From: Gemmataceae bacterium
GTDB lineage: Bacteria > Planctomycetota > Planctomycetia > Gemmatales > Gemmataceae
Assembly (NCBI GenBank): GCA_020847555.1
Contig: JADLBT010000007.1
Coordinates: 1-5,064 of the forward strand
DNA length: 5,064 bases
Reading direction: 5' to 3'
Position numbers and translations under genes: made by a program. The notes below the pieces were generated by a model. It was not told the origin of the DNA. It saw only the letters and a program-made list of their open reading frames with translations, and did not search any database. Below, one piece after another: positions 1-5,064 of the stretch (its first letter is position 1; the number at the start of each line of letters is the position of its first letter).

Positions 1-1469
1 ATCGGCGTCGGGTCGAACGGATCGGGTAAGTGGGAGGACTGGGTGCGGTGGACGCAGTTGACGAAGACGGGATCCTGAACGTACCCGCCGCGGTCGTGCT
101 CGGCGAGCGTGATCGGGTTGCCGCCGTTGCCCCAGATGTTGCCCTGGTAAACGTCGTGGTCATCGGGGATGCAGACGGCGGGACGGTCGCGCATCAGGTC
201 GCCGAACGCCAGTCCGACGAGATACCACTTGCGCAGGTAGTTCAGGCACGCCCGGTCCGGCGGCGTGCGGATCAGCGGATAGCCGCCGACGTACTCGTAG
301 ATCTGATCCCCCGAGAAGAACATCAGGTCGGGATCCTGAGCGCGCAGGTTGCGCACGACCTCGCGGTTGGGGAAGCCGTAGTCGGCGTTGCCGGTGAAGG
401 CGGCCACCACGAGGGTACTCTTGTGGACGGGATCGCGGCGCACGGTCCCGCCGTAATGGACCAGGCGCTTCCCCCCAGCCTTGTCGGTGAGCGTGTACAC
501 CAGGCGATACGGTACGTCACGGCTGTCGTCCCACTTCGGGACGCGGAACGTCGCGGTGAAGGCGATCGGGTCCATCTTCTCCTCGGCGACGGTCTTCCAC
601 TCGTCGCCGGCGCGGATCTCCAGGCGCACCGTTTGGGGCTCGTCCTTGCCGACCGGCGGCATCTGGGCGGTCATCTTCAGGATCCCGCGGCTGAGGGTGT
701 GCATCGCCCACAGGACCGGGCCGAACCGCCGCTCCGGGTGGTCGTTGATCTTCGTGCCGGCGACCTTCCAGTCGGTAAACCAGAAGCGTGCTCCCTGCCC
801 CTCGGCCTTCATACCCTTCTTGGCGCCCTTCTTGCCACCCGGAACGATGCCTGGATGGTTGTTGACCAGGGCCAGGTTGCCGGCCAGGCGGCCCGCCGCG
901 ACGGCGCCGGCCGTCAGGCTCGCCAATTCCTTGCGACCGTCGGCGCCCTGGACGCGCAGGGTGACGGCGTACTGGCCCTCCTTGCCCGGACCCGCTTCGA
1001 GGTGCAGGACCACGCCCTTGCGCAGCGCCTCGGGGAGGATCGCAGCCAACTTCTTCTTCTCGCCGATGAAGAGGTCGCCCTCCGTGGTGACACCGACGTT
1101 CAGCCCGGTCCCGTAGATGAGCCGGGCGCGATAGTCGTCGATCTCGTCCTGGATGCCGATGCGGAAGCCGACCGACCCCTTGCGCGAGGTGTCATCGAGT
1201 CGGCCCGCGCGGACGCTCATCTTCAGCGTGCCTGGGCGCTTGCCGAGTTCGGCGGTCAGGGCGTGTACGTTCCGGTTTGGGCCGGCGCTGAGGCACTCCA
1301 GCCGGCCGCCGTGAACGCGCCAGTCCTCCATTGGGTTGGCCCACAGCGCCGGCCCAACCCAGATGCGGTCGTGCGTGTCGGCGAACGAAACGTGAAACTC
1401 CTGGGCGGCGGCGTGCAGCGGGAGCAGGGCCAGCAGGGCGGTGAGCCCGAATCGGGCCAGGCGCATCAT
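1..1469 (-). CDS. PhoD-like secreted metallophosphatase, 3' end beyond window
   Basis: Probable exported phosphomonoesterase or phosphodiesterase of the PhoD-like family (PF09423 type), a metal-dependent enzyme acting outside the cytoplasm. I translated the minus strand from the ATG at 1469-1467; it stays open for 489 codons to the window edge, so the C-terminus is missing. Residues 1-23 are a signal peptide (RLAR, then a Leu/Ala core ending HAAAQ). Residues about 25-235 look like a beta-sandwich (laminin-G/DUF1080-like) with a Lys/Gly-rich loop at 211-221. Residues about 245-345 resemble the beta-rich N-domain of PhoD proteins. The catalytic part starts near 355: FTGNADYG (358-365), FFSGDQIYE (384-392) and IPDDHDVYQG (434-443), the last two matching the GDxxYE and DDHD metal-binding motifs. 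The RTQSSHLPDPFDPTP ending fits planctomycete relatives. The start is supported by GGAGG at 1476-1480, six bases upstream; a second ATG follows at once. Family is clear; substrate is unknown. Confidence 0.88.
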   Translation of the reverse strand, partial: MMRLARFGLTALLALLPLHAAAQEFHVSFADTHDRIWVGPALWANPMEDWRVHGGRLECLSAGPNRNVHALTAELGKRPGTLKMSVRAGRLDDTSRKGSVGFRIGIQDEIDDYRARLIYGTGLNVGVTTEGDLFIGEKKKLAAILPEALRKGVVLHLEAGPGKEGQYAVTLRVQGADGRKELASLTAGAVAAGRLAGNLALVNNHPGIVPGGKKGAKKGMKAEGQGARFWFTDWKVAGTKINDHPERRFGPVLWAMHTLSRGILKMTAQMPPVGKDEPQTVRLEIRAGDEWKTVAEEKMDPIAFTATFRVPKWDDSRDVPYRLVYTLTDKAGGKRLVHYGGTVRRDPVHKSTLVVAAFTGNADYGFPNREVVRNLRAQDPDLMFFSGDQIYEYVGGYPLIRTPPDRACLNYLRKWYLVGLAFGDLMRDRPAVCIPDDHDVYQGNIWGNGGNPITLAEHDRGGYVQDPVFVNCVHRTQSSHLPDPFDPTP

Positions 1470-1470
1470 G

Positions 1471-1480
1471 GAGAACCTCC
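1471..1480 (-). promoter_or_regulatory. Shine-Dalgarno site of the phosphatase gene
   Basis: The minus strand reads GGAGGTTCTC directly before the ATG. GGAGG (1480-1476) lies six bases upstream of the ATG at 1469-1467, a good spacing. It favours the first of two adjacent ATG codons (1469 and 1466). Confidence 0.7.
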
Positions 1481-1632
1481 GTGGTTGAAGGGCCAGGCGG
1501 TGGCGGCGCGGCGGCGCGCGGCAAGGTGATTGTCGCGACCGGAGTGATGGGAGGCAAATGGGCAGGGAGGAAGATCGGATGGGAGAAGATTCCTGAGGTG
1601 GGCACAGGCAGGAGAGTGTGCAAGGGGGCCAT

Positions 1633-1770
1633 TCAAAGCCTACGGGTGGCGTCCCGTGGGACGAGTCTCCAGCACTTCGCCCCCTTCACCGGCACGACGG
1701 CGGCGATGACGATCGCCACCGCGACCGCCTACGGCACGCGGTCGAGTTGCTCCAGCGTCTTCCAGTCCCC
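1633..1770 (-). pseudogene. Possible remnant of a small membrane protein frame behind gatA
   Basis: In the gatA reading frame, right after its TGA, the minus strand encodes GDWKTLEQLDRVP, then a TAG (1731-1729), then AVAVAIVIAAVVPVKGAK and about 13 more residues ending at a TGA (1635-1633). The first block looks amphipathic and the second like a membrane segment. Most codons end in G or C, as in the neighbouring real genes. No ATG or GTG precedes the first block, so it cannot be an intact gene. A single base change would turn the TAG into TAC (Tyr) and join both halves. It could be a decayed small gene, part of a dispersed repeat, or chance. A GTG at 1719-1717 would give only 28 residues. I do not recognise the family. 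Confidence 0.25.
1642..1744. terminator. Cluster of hairpins downstream of gatA
   Basis: Three inverted repeats lie within about 130 bp after the gatA stop. Cgaccgc (1722-1728) pairs with gcggtcg (1738-1744) across a 9-base loop. Ggcgat (1702-1707) pairs with atcgcc (1712-1717) across a 4-base loop. Cgtccc (1650-1655) faces gggacg (1658-1663), and an alternative fold pairs acggg (1642-1646) with cccgt (1653-1657), so the last two exclude each other. None is followed by a T-run on the minus strand, so a classical intrinsic terminator is not shown. They may slow or end gatA transcription or protect its 3' end. In such GC-rich DNA some short stems are expected by chance. Confidence 0.3.
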
Positions 1771-3237
1771 TCACAGCCCGAGGGTGGGGCGGCGCAAGTG
1801 CCAGTCGGTCGCCCGCTCGTGCAGCCGCGCCGCCCGGAGCAACTTCGCCTCCTCGAACGGAGCGGCGAGCAGCTGCAGGCCGATCGGCAGCCCGCCCTTC
1901 GCGAACCCGCACGGAACGCTGACCCCCGGGATGCCCGCCAGATTGGCGCTGATGGTGTAGATGTCCGACAGGTACATTGCCAGCGGGTCGGCGGTGCGCT
2001 CGCCGATGCGGAACGCGGGCGTCGGCGCGGTCGGTCCGGCGATCACGTCGCACGCGGCGAAGGCGCGGTCGAAGTCGTCCTTGATCTGGCGCCGGACCTG
2101 CAGCGCCTTGACGTAGTACTGGTCCTTGTACCCGCTCGACAGGGCGTAGGTGCCGAGCATGATGCGCCGCTTCACCTCGGCGCCGAATCCCTCGCCGCGC
2201 GTCTTCTCGTACAGATCGATCAGCCCGTCATACTTCGCGGCGCGGTGGCCGTAGTGGACGCCGTCGTACCGCGCCAGGTTGCTCGACGCCTCGGCGGTCG
2301 CCACGAGGTAGTAGGTCGCCACAGCGTATGGGCTGTGCGGTAGCGACACCTCCTTGAGCGTCGCTCCCTGCTCCTGCAGCACCCGCAGTGCCGCGCGCAC
2401 CGCCCGTTCCACTTCCGCGTCGAGTCCCTCGCTGAAGTATTCGCGGGCGACGCCGACGGTGAGGGACGATGGCGGCTGGTCGAGTGCCTGGCGGTACGCG
2501 GGCACCGGGCGCTCGACACAGGTGCTGTCGCGCGCGTCGTGGCCGGCGATGACCTCAAGCAGGAGGGCGGCATCGCTGACATCGTGAGCGAACGGGCCGA
2601 CCTGGTCGAGGGAACTGGCGTAGGCGATCAGCCCGAAGCGCGAGACGCGGCCGTAGGTCGGTTTGAGGCCGACGACGCCGCACAGGCTGGCCGGCTGGCG
2701 GACCGAGCCGCCGGTGTCGGTGCCGAGTGCCAGCGGCGCCTCGCACGCCGCCACGGCCGCCGCGCTGCCGCCGGACGAGCCGCCGGGCGTGCGTTCCAGA
2801 TCCCACGGGTTGCGGGTCGGGCGGAAGGCGCTGTTCTCGGTGGACGAGCCCATCGCGAACTCGTCCAGGTTCGTCTTGCCCAGCAGGACGGCGTCGGCCT
2901 GGGCGAGGCGCGTGACGACGTGGGCATCGTACGGCGGGACGAAGTTCCGCAGCATCTTGCTGCCGCAGGTCGTCGGCTGGCCGCGCACGCAGAGGACGTC
3001 CTTGACCGCGACCGGCACGCCGGCGAGGGGGCCGAGCGGTTCGCCGCGCCTGCGCTTCGCGTCCACGGCGCGGGCCTGCTCCAGCGCCCCGGCCTCATCG
3101 ACGTGGAGGAAGGCGTTGACGTGCGGGTCGCGCTGGCGAACGGCCTGGAGGAATTCGGCGGTCAGGGCTTCCGAGGTGACCTCCCCCCGTGCGAGCAGGG
3201 AAAGCAGCTCCCCGGCGGTGCGTTCGATGAGGCTCAT
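1771..3237 (-). CDS. gatA: Asp/Glu-tRNA(Asn/Gln) amidotransferase subunit A
   Basis: GatA is the glutaminase subunit of the cytoplasmic GatCAB complex. It releases ammonia from glutamine so that GatB can convert Glu-tRNA(Gln), or Asp-tRNA(Asn), to the amidated form. The 488-residue product has the usual family length and the amidase-signature fold throughout. The Ser-cisSer-Lys triad is complete: K79 in PVAVKD, S154 in PGGSSGGS and S178 in GTDTGGSVRQP, the same numbers as in the Staphylococcus aureus enzyme. Y309, R358 and D425, the positions described there for glutamine binding, are also present. Other GatA blocks are KTNLDEFAMGSSTENSAF (121-138), AEASSNLARYDGVHYGHR (315-332), LSSGYKDQYY (366-375) and GLPIGLQLL (449-457). 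The ATG at 3237 gives the standard MSLIERTAGEL-like start; its ribosome site is weak (GGGA about eight bases upstream). gatC and gatB are not adjacent. The intact triad argues against a generic amidase paralogue. Confidence 0.97.
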   Translation of the reverse strand: MSLIERTAGELLSLLARGEVTSEALTAEFLQAVRQRDPHVNAFLHVDEAGALEQARAVDAKRRRGEPLGPLAGVPVAVKDVLCVRGQPTTCGSKMLRNFVPPYDAHVVTRLAQADAVLLGKTNLDEFAMGSSTENSAFRPTRNPWDLERTPGGSSGGSAAAVAACEAPLALGTDTGGSVRQPASLCGVVGLKPTYGRVSRFGLIAYASSLDQVGPFAHDVSDAALLLEVIAGHDARDSTCVERPVPAYRQALDQPPSSLTVGVAREYFSEGLDAEVERAVRAALRVLQEQGATLKEVSLPHSPYAVATYYLVATAEASSNLARYDGVHYGHRAAKYDGLIDLYEKTRGEGFGAEVKRRIMLGTYALSSGYKDQYYVKALQVRRQIKDDFDRAFAACDVIAGPTAPTPAFRIGERTADPLAMYLSDIYTISANLAGIPGVSVPCGFAKGGLPIGLQLLAAPFEEAKLLRAARLHERATDWHLRRPTLGL

Positions 3238-3430
3238 GCGTGCGGTCCCGTGTCCTTGCTTGCGGTTCGCGTCGGCATTGCCATCATCTTATGCGCGGGC
3301 GCCCGGGGCCGTCCCACCAACCCGGGGCCGGCGGACCAGCCCGAGGGTCGGCACTTGCGTGGGCGGAAAATCCTGTCAAGATAAAGCGCCGCGCCGGTGA
3401 CCGACCTTCACGACCCAGGGAGACCTCACG
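3238..3430. promoter_or_regulatory. Divergent promoter region between gatA and the DUF1080 gene
   Basis: This 193-bp gap separates two divergently transcribed genes and should hold both promoters. For the plus-strand gene, TTGCGT (3355-3360) and GATAAA (3380-3385) are weak -35/-10 candidates 19 bases apart, about 45 bases before the ATG, in the only A/T-richer patch of the gap (3366-3385). For gatA, the minus strand has TAAGAT (3291-3286), a weak -10-like hexamer about 50 bases before its ATG, with no good -35. A 10-bp palindrome CGGGCGCCCG (3296-3305) overlaps the first of two direct copies of CCCGGGGCCG (3302-3311, 3321-3330), a possible but unproven operator. No small gene is evident. Confidence 0.4.
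3417..3422 (+). promoter_or_regulatory. Ribosome binding site of the DUF1080 gene
   Basis: AGGGAG lies eight bases upstream of the ATG at 3431. It supports this start, which also places a clean signal peptide at the N-terminus. Confidence 0.65.
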
Positions 3431-4627
3431 ATGCGACCGCTCCTCTGTGCCGCCCTGTTGCTCCTCGTTCCCGCCGCCGCTCGCGCGCAGGCGGCGAAGC
3501 CAAACGCGCTGACCGCGAAGGAGGTCGGCGAGGGCTGGTTGCTGCTGTTCGACGGCAAGACAACGTTCGGCTGGGACATCGAGGGCGAGGGGAAGGCGGA
3601 CCAGGACGCCCTCACCGTCGGGGGCAAGAAGACGAGCGTCGGCCGGCTGACCACGCGCTTCGACAGCTTCGAGCTGCGCCTGGAGTGCCGGTGCGAGGGG
3701 GACGAGGGCGCCAAGCTCGTCATCCGCCGCGGCGGCGCCGTCCGGTCGCACAACCTCGAACGCTCGGGCAACAACCCCGGGTGGGACCGGCTGACGCTCA
3801 AGGTCAACTACAATGCCGGCCTGATGTCGGAGAACGAGGAGCTGGATTACCAGACCGCCGCTGGCGGCAAGACGAGCGGGCAGGGCAGCACGCAGGGGGC
3901 GACCGGCCCGGCGGCGCTGCGCTTTGAGGTGCCGGCGGGGAGCAAGTTCCTGCTGCGCGGCGTCAAGCTGCGTCCGCTGAATACGAAGGCGCTGCTCAAC
4001 GGCAAAGACCTGACCGGGTGGAAGGAGTTCGCGGGCAAGAAGGCGAAATCGAAGTTCAGTGTGGACGCTCGCGGCGAGGTGACCGTGCTGAGCGGGCCGG
4101 GCGATCTGCAGACGGAAGGAAAGTGGGCCGACTTCGTCCTGCAGCTGGAGTGCATGAGCAACGGCAAGCATCTCAACAGCGGCATCTTCTTCCGCTGCCG
4201 TGCCGGCGAGTACCAGAACGGGTACGAGGCGCAGATCCACAACGACTTCACAGCCAGCCCGCCGCGCGCGTACCTGGTCGAGGAGTACGATCCGAAGACC
4301 CACCAGCTGACCGGCAAGAAGCAGGTGAAGTTGGCGGCGAAGGACTTCGGCACGGGCGCGATCTACCGGCGGGTGCCGGCGCGGCTGCAGGCGTCGAAGG
4401 ACGGCGAGTGGTTCACGCTGACGGTGGTCGCCGACGGCAAGCACCTCTCGACATGGGTGAACGGCATTCAGCAGGTGGACTGGGTCGATAACCGCCCACC
4501 GAACGACAACGCCCGCCTCGGCTGCTGCCTGAACGCCGGCCACCTCAGCATTCAGGGCCACGATCCGACCACGAACCTGAGCTTCCGCAACATCCGCATC
4601 GCGGAGTTGCCGAAAGAAGATCGGTGA
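3431..4627 (+). CDS. Secreted protein with tandem DUF1080 (3-keto-disaccharide hydrolase) domains
   Basis: Probable exported carbohydrate-active protein of the DUF1080 family (PF06439), a concanavalin-like beta-sandwich some members of which cleave 3-keto-glycosides; the family is greatly expanded in planctomycetes. The product has 398 residues. Residues 1-21 form a signal peptide (MRPLLCAALLLL core, ending AARAQA). Domain 1 (about 34-182) opens with WLLLFDGKTTFGW. Domain 2 (about 187-393) opens with ALLNGKDLTGW (187-197) and carries LNSGIFFRCR (248-257), GYEAQIHND (264-272), GEWFTLTVVADGKHLSTWVNG (325-345) and SFRNIRIAEL (384-393). Domain 1 is shorter and lacks the GYEAQI-like block, so domain 2 is more likely the active one. 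The start is set by AGGGAG eight bases upstream. It is divergent from gatA with no partner gene on its strand here, and is followed by palindromic repeats that may end its transcript. Family assignment is firm; the exact sugar substrate cannot be told. Confidence 0.93.
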   Translation: MRPLLCAALLLLVPAAARAQAAKPNALTAKEVGEGWLLLFDGKTTFGWDIEGEGKADQDALTVGGKKTSVGRLTTRFDSFELRLECRCEGDEGAKLVIRRGGAVRSHNLERSGNNPGWDRLTLKVNYNAGLMSENEELDYQTAAGGKTSGQGSTQGATGPAALRFEVPAGSKFLLRGVKLRPLNTKALLNGKDLTGWKEFAGKKAKSKFSVDARGEVTVLSGPGDLQTEGKWADFVLQLECMSNGKHLNSGIFFRCRAGEYQNGYEAQIHNDFTASPPRAYLVEEYDPKTHQLTGKKQVKLAAKDFGTGAIYRRVPARLQASKDGEWFTLTVVADGKHLSTWVNGIQQVDWVDNRPPNDNARLGCCLNAGHLSIQGHDPTTNLSFRNIRIAELPKEDR

Positions 4628-4633
4628 GGCCAG

Positions 4634-5064
4634 TCAGGGTTGCGCGGAGGAACCTCTCCCCCCTGCCCCTCTCTCCGTTTCGGAGAGGGGGGAGAAAGGT
4701 TCAGGCGCCTGACTGTTGTTTCTGGCGCTTGTCTTCTCCTTCTCCCCCCTTCCCTCGCGGGGAAGGGGGGTCGAGAGGGTTAGGTTCCTCTCCACCGCCC
4801 GCGCGGCAAGCACCAGCACCAGGAGCAGGCCGGCGACGACGAGTTTGGCCCGTGTCCTCGCGCCGAGCCAGCGGCGGCGCGGCAGGGCAGGCCGGACCAC
4901 GCGCCGGGTTGAGGCCGCTTGCGGACGTGGGGGCGGCTCAGCAAGAGAAATCGTCGGCAGCGCCGGCACCGGCCGCCGCGCCGCGCGCGTTGCCTGGCCC
5001 CGTTCGGCTCCGCGGAGTCGTGGCGACTCCGCCAGCCGCTGCTGCCGAACGGTTCCTCCGCCCG
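4634..5064 (-). CDS. Doubtful partial ORF with one membrane segment, reading through repeats
   Basis: A minus-strand frame is open from the window edge to a TGA at 4636-4634. The middle part (roughly 4790-4915) has strongly G/C-ending codons and reads like a basic juxtamembrane stretch (PALPRRRWLGARTRAK) followed by a membrane segment (LVVAGLLLVLVLAARAV). The last 50 or so residues are encoded by the palindromic repeats (for example TLSTPLPREGRGEK), a kind of peptide typical of over-called ORFs. The part above 5000 crosses a nested hairpin. A GTG at 4969 could start a 111-residue protein but has no ribosome site. Options are the C-terminal end of a larger membrane protein cut short by the repeat, a small membrane protein, or no gene at all. 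No family is recognised. Confidence 0.22.
   Translation of the reverse strand, partial: GGGTVRQQRLAESPRLRGAERGQATRAARRPVPALPTISLAEPPPRPQAASTRRVVRPALPRRRWLGARTRAKLVVAGLLLVLVLAARAVERNLTLSTPLPREGRGEKEKTSARNNSQAPEPFSPLSETERGAGGRGSSAQP
4651..4701 (+). repeat. Palindromic intergenic repeat element, copy 1 (possible terminator)
   Basis: A 51-bp imperfect palindrome starts 24 bp after the DUF1080 stop. It begins AACCT and ends AGGTT, and its core stem is CTCTCCG (4671-4677), loop TTT, CGGAGAG (4681-4687), flanked by C-rich and G-rich arms with bulges. Its position suggests a role in transcript ending or mRNA 3'-end protection. The layout is like dispersed REP-type elements, and I believe similar C/G-rich palindromes are common between planctomycete genes, but copy number cannot be seen from this window. 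Confidence 0.65.
4701..4712. repeat. Perfect 12-bp palindrome
   Basis: TCAGGCGCCTGA is its own reverse complement. It sits between the two palindromic elements and starts at the last base of the first. It could be a protein-binding site or part of a composite repeat; no function is shown. Confidence 0.5.
4740..4786 (-). repeat. Palindromic intergenic repeat element, copy 2, inverted
   Basis: Read on the minus strand, this 47-bp stretch starts AACCTAACCCTC and ends GGGGGGAGAA, the same ends and nearly the same length as copy 1 (4651-4696 over the matching part). Its stem is an 11-bp perfect inverted repeat: CCCCCCTTCCC (4744-4754) against GGGAAGGGGGG (4760-4770) with a 5-base loop. It faces copy 1 across about 43 bp. 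It could act as a strong transcription-ending or RNA-stabilising hairpin. Confidence 0.65.
5000..5052. repeat. Nested inverted repeat at the window edge
   Basis: An outer pair CCGTTCGGC (5000-5008) and GCCGAACGG (5044-5052) encloses an inner perfect hairpin GCGGAGTCG (5012-5020), loop TGG, CGACTCCGC (5024-5032). Left and right internal gaps are 3 and 11 bases. Two stacked 9-bp stems are far more than chance would give. It may be another dispersed repeat family, an RNA structure, or an insertion. No coding frame explains it. Confidence 0.6.

Noticed and set aside
30..1529. Plus-strand open frame of 499 codons
   Set aside because: It is antisense to the PhoD-like phosphatase, which has a signal peptide, a good ribosome site and metal-binding motifs. 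The plus frame has no recognisable domains; it is long only because GC-rich DNA has few stops.
1481..2343. Plus-strand frames of 159 and 241 codons starting in the gap after gatA
   Set aside because: They run antisense into the gatA C-terminal half and have no ribosome site or domain evidence.
1771..3237. GatA as a generic amidase or fatty-acid amide hydrolase
   Set aside because: Length, the complete K79/S154/S178 triad numbering, and GatA-specific blocks such as AEASSNLARYDG favour the tRNA-dependent amidotransferase subunit.
2539..3400. Two long plus-strand frames (281 and 245 codons)
   Set aside because: Both are antisense to gatA, whose catalytic residues and full length are unmistakable; they show only Arg/Ala/Gly-rich compositional sequence.
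3284..4561. Minus-strand open frame of 425 codons
   Set aside because: It is antisense to the well-supported DUF1080 gene and crosses the promoter gap; its translation is low-complexity Leu/Ala/Arg-rich sequence without motifs.
4651..4786. CRISPR-like or integron-like array
   Set aside because: Only two elements, in inverted orientation and divergent in sequence, with no regular spacers; this fits palindromic intergenic repeats.
4850..5064. Plus-strand frame open to the window end from a GTG
   Set aside because: No ribosome site, Ala/Pro-rich compositional translation, and it crosses the nested hairpin; the opposite strand has somewhat better coding signs.

Overview
The window is very GC-rich and looks like chromosomal DNA of a planctomycete, probably of the Gemmatales/Gemmataceae type. 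The basis is an exported PhoD-like metallophosphatase with an extra N-terminal domain, an exported protein with two tandem DUF1080 (3-keto-disaccharide hydrolase) domains, weak Shine-Dalgarno use at gatA, and dispersed C/G-rich palindromic repeats between genes. The taxonomic call is inference: there is no rRNA or other marker here.

Layout. Positions 1-1469 (minus) hold the N-terminal 489 codons of a secreted PhoD-like phosphatase whose 3' end lies outside the window. Positions 1470-1770 are a 301-bp gap with several small hairpins and, directly behind gatA, a protein-like but stop-interrupted reading frame. Positions 1771-3237 (minus) are gatA, complete and with all catalytic residues, coding for subunit A of the Asp/Glu-tRNA amidotransferase. 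Positions 3238-3430 are the divergent promoter region. Positions 3431-4627 (plus) code for a secreted tandem DUF1080 protein. Positions 4628-5064 are a repeat-rich tail: two related palindromic elements in inverted orientation, a 12-bp palindrome, a nested hairpin at the window edge, and a doubtful minus-strand frame with one membrane segment that runs through all of them.

The three clear genes do not form one pathway. GatA works in the cytoplasm, making Gln-tRNA(Gln) and/or Asn-tRNA(Asn) by transamidation; gatC and gatB are not next to it here. The phosphatase and the DUF1080 protein both carry signal peptides and probably act outside the cytoplasm on phosphate esters and on sugars or glycosides. 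gatA and the phosphatase gene point the same way but are separated by 301 bp and hairpins, so co-transcription is doubtful.

I found no CRISPR array, tRNA, rRNA, integrase, transposase or defence system. The most interesting parts are the non-coding ones: the inverted pair of palindromic elements with compensating stem changes, and the broken small reading frame behind gatA. Many long open frames antisense to the real genes are by-products of high GC content.
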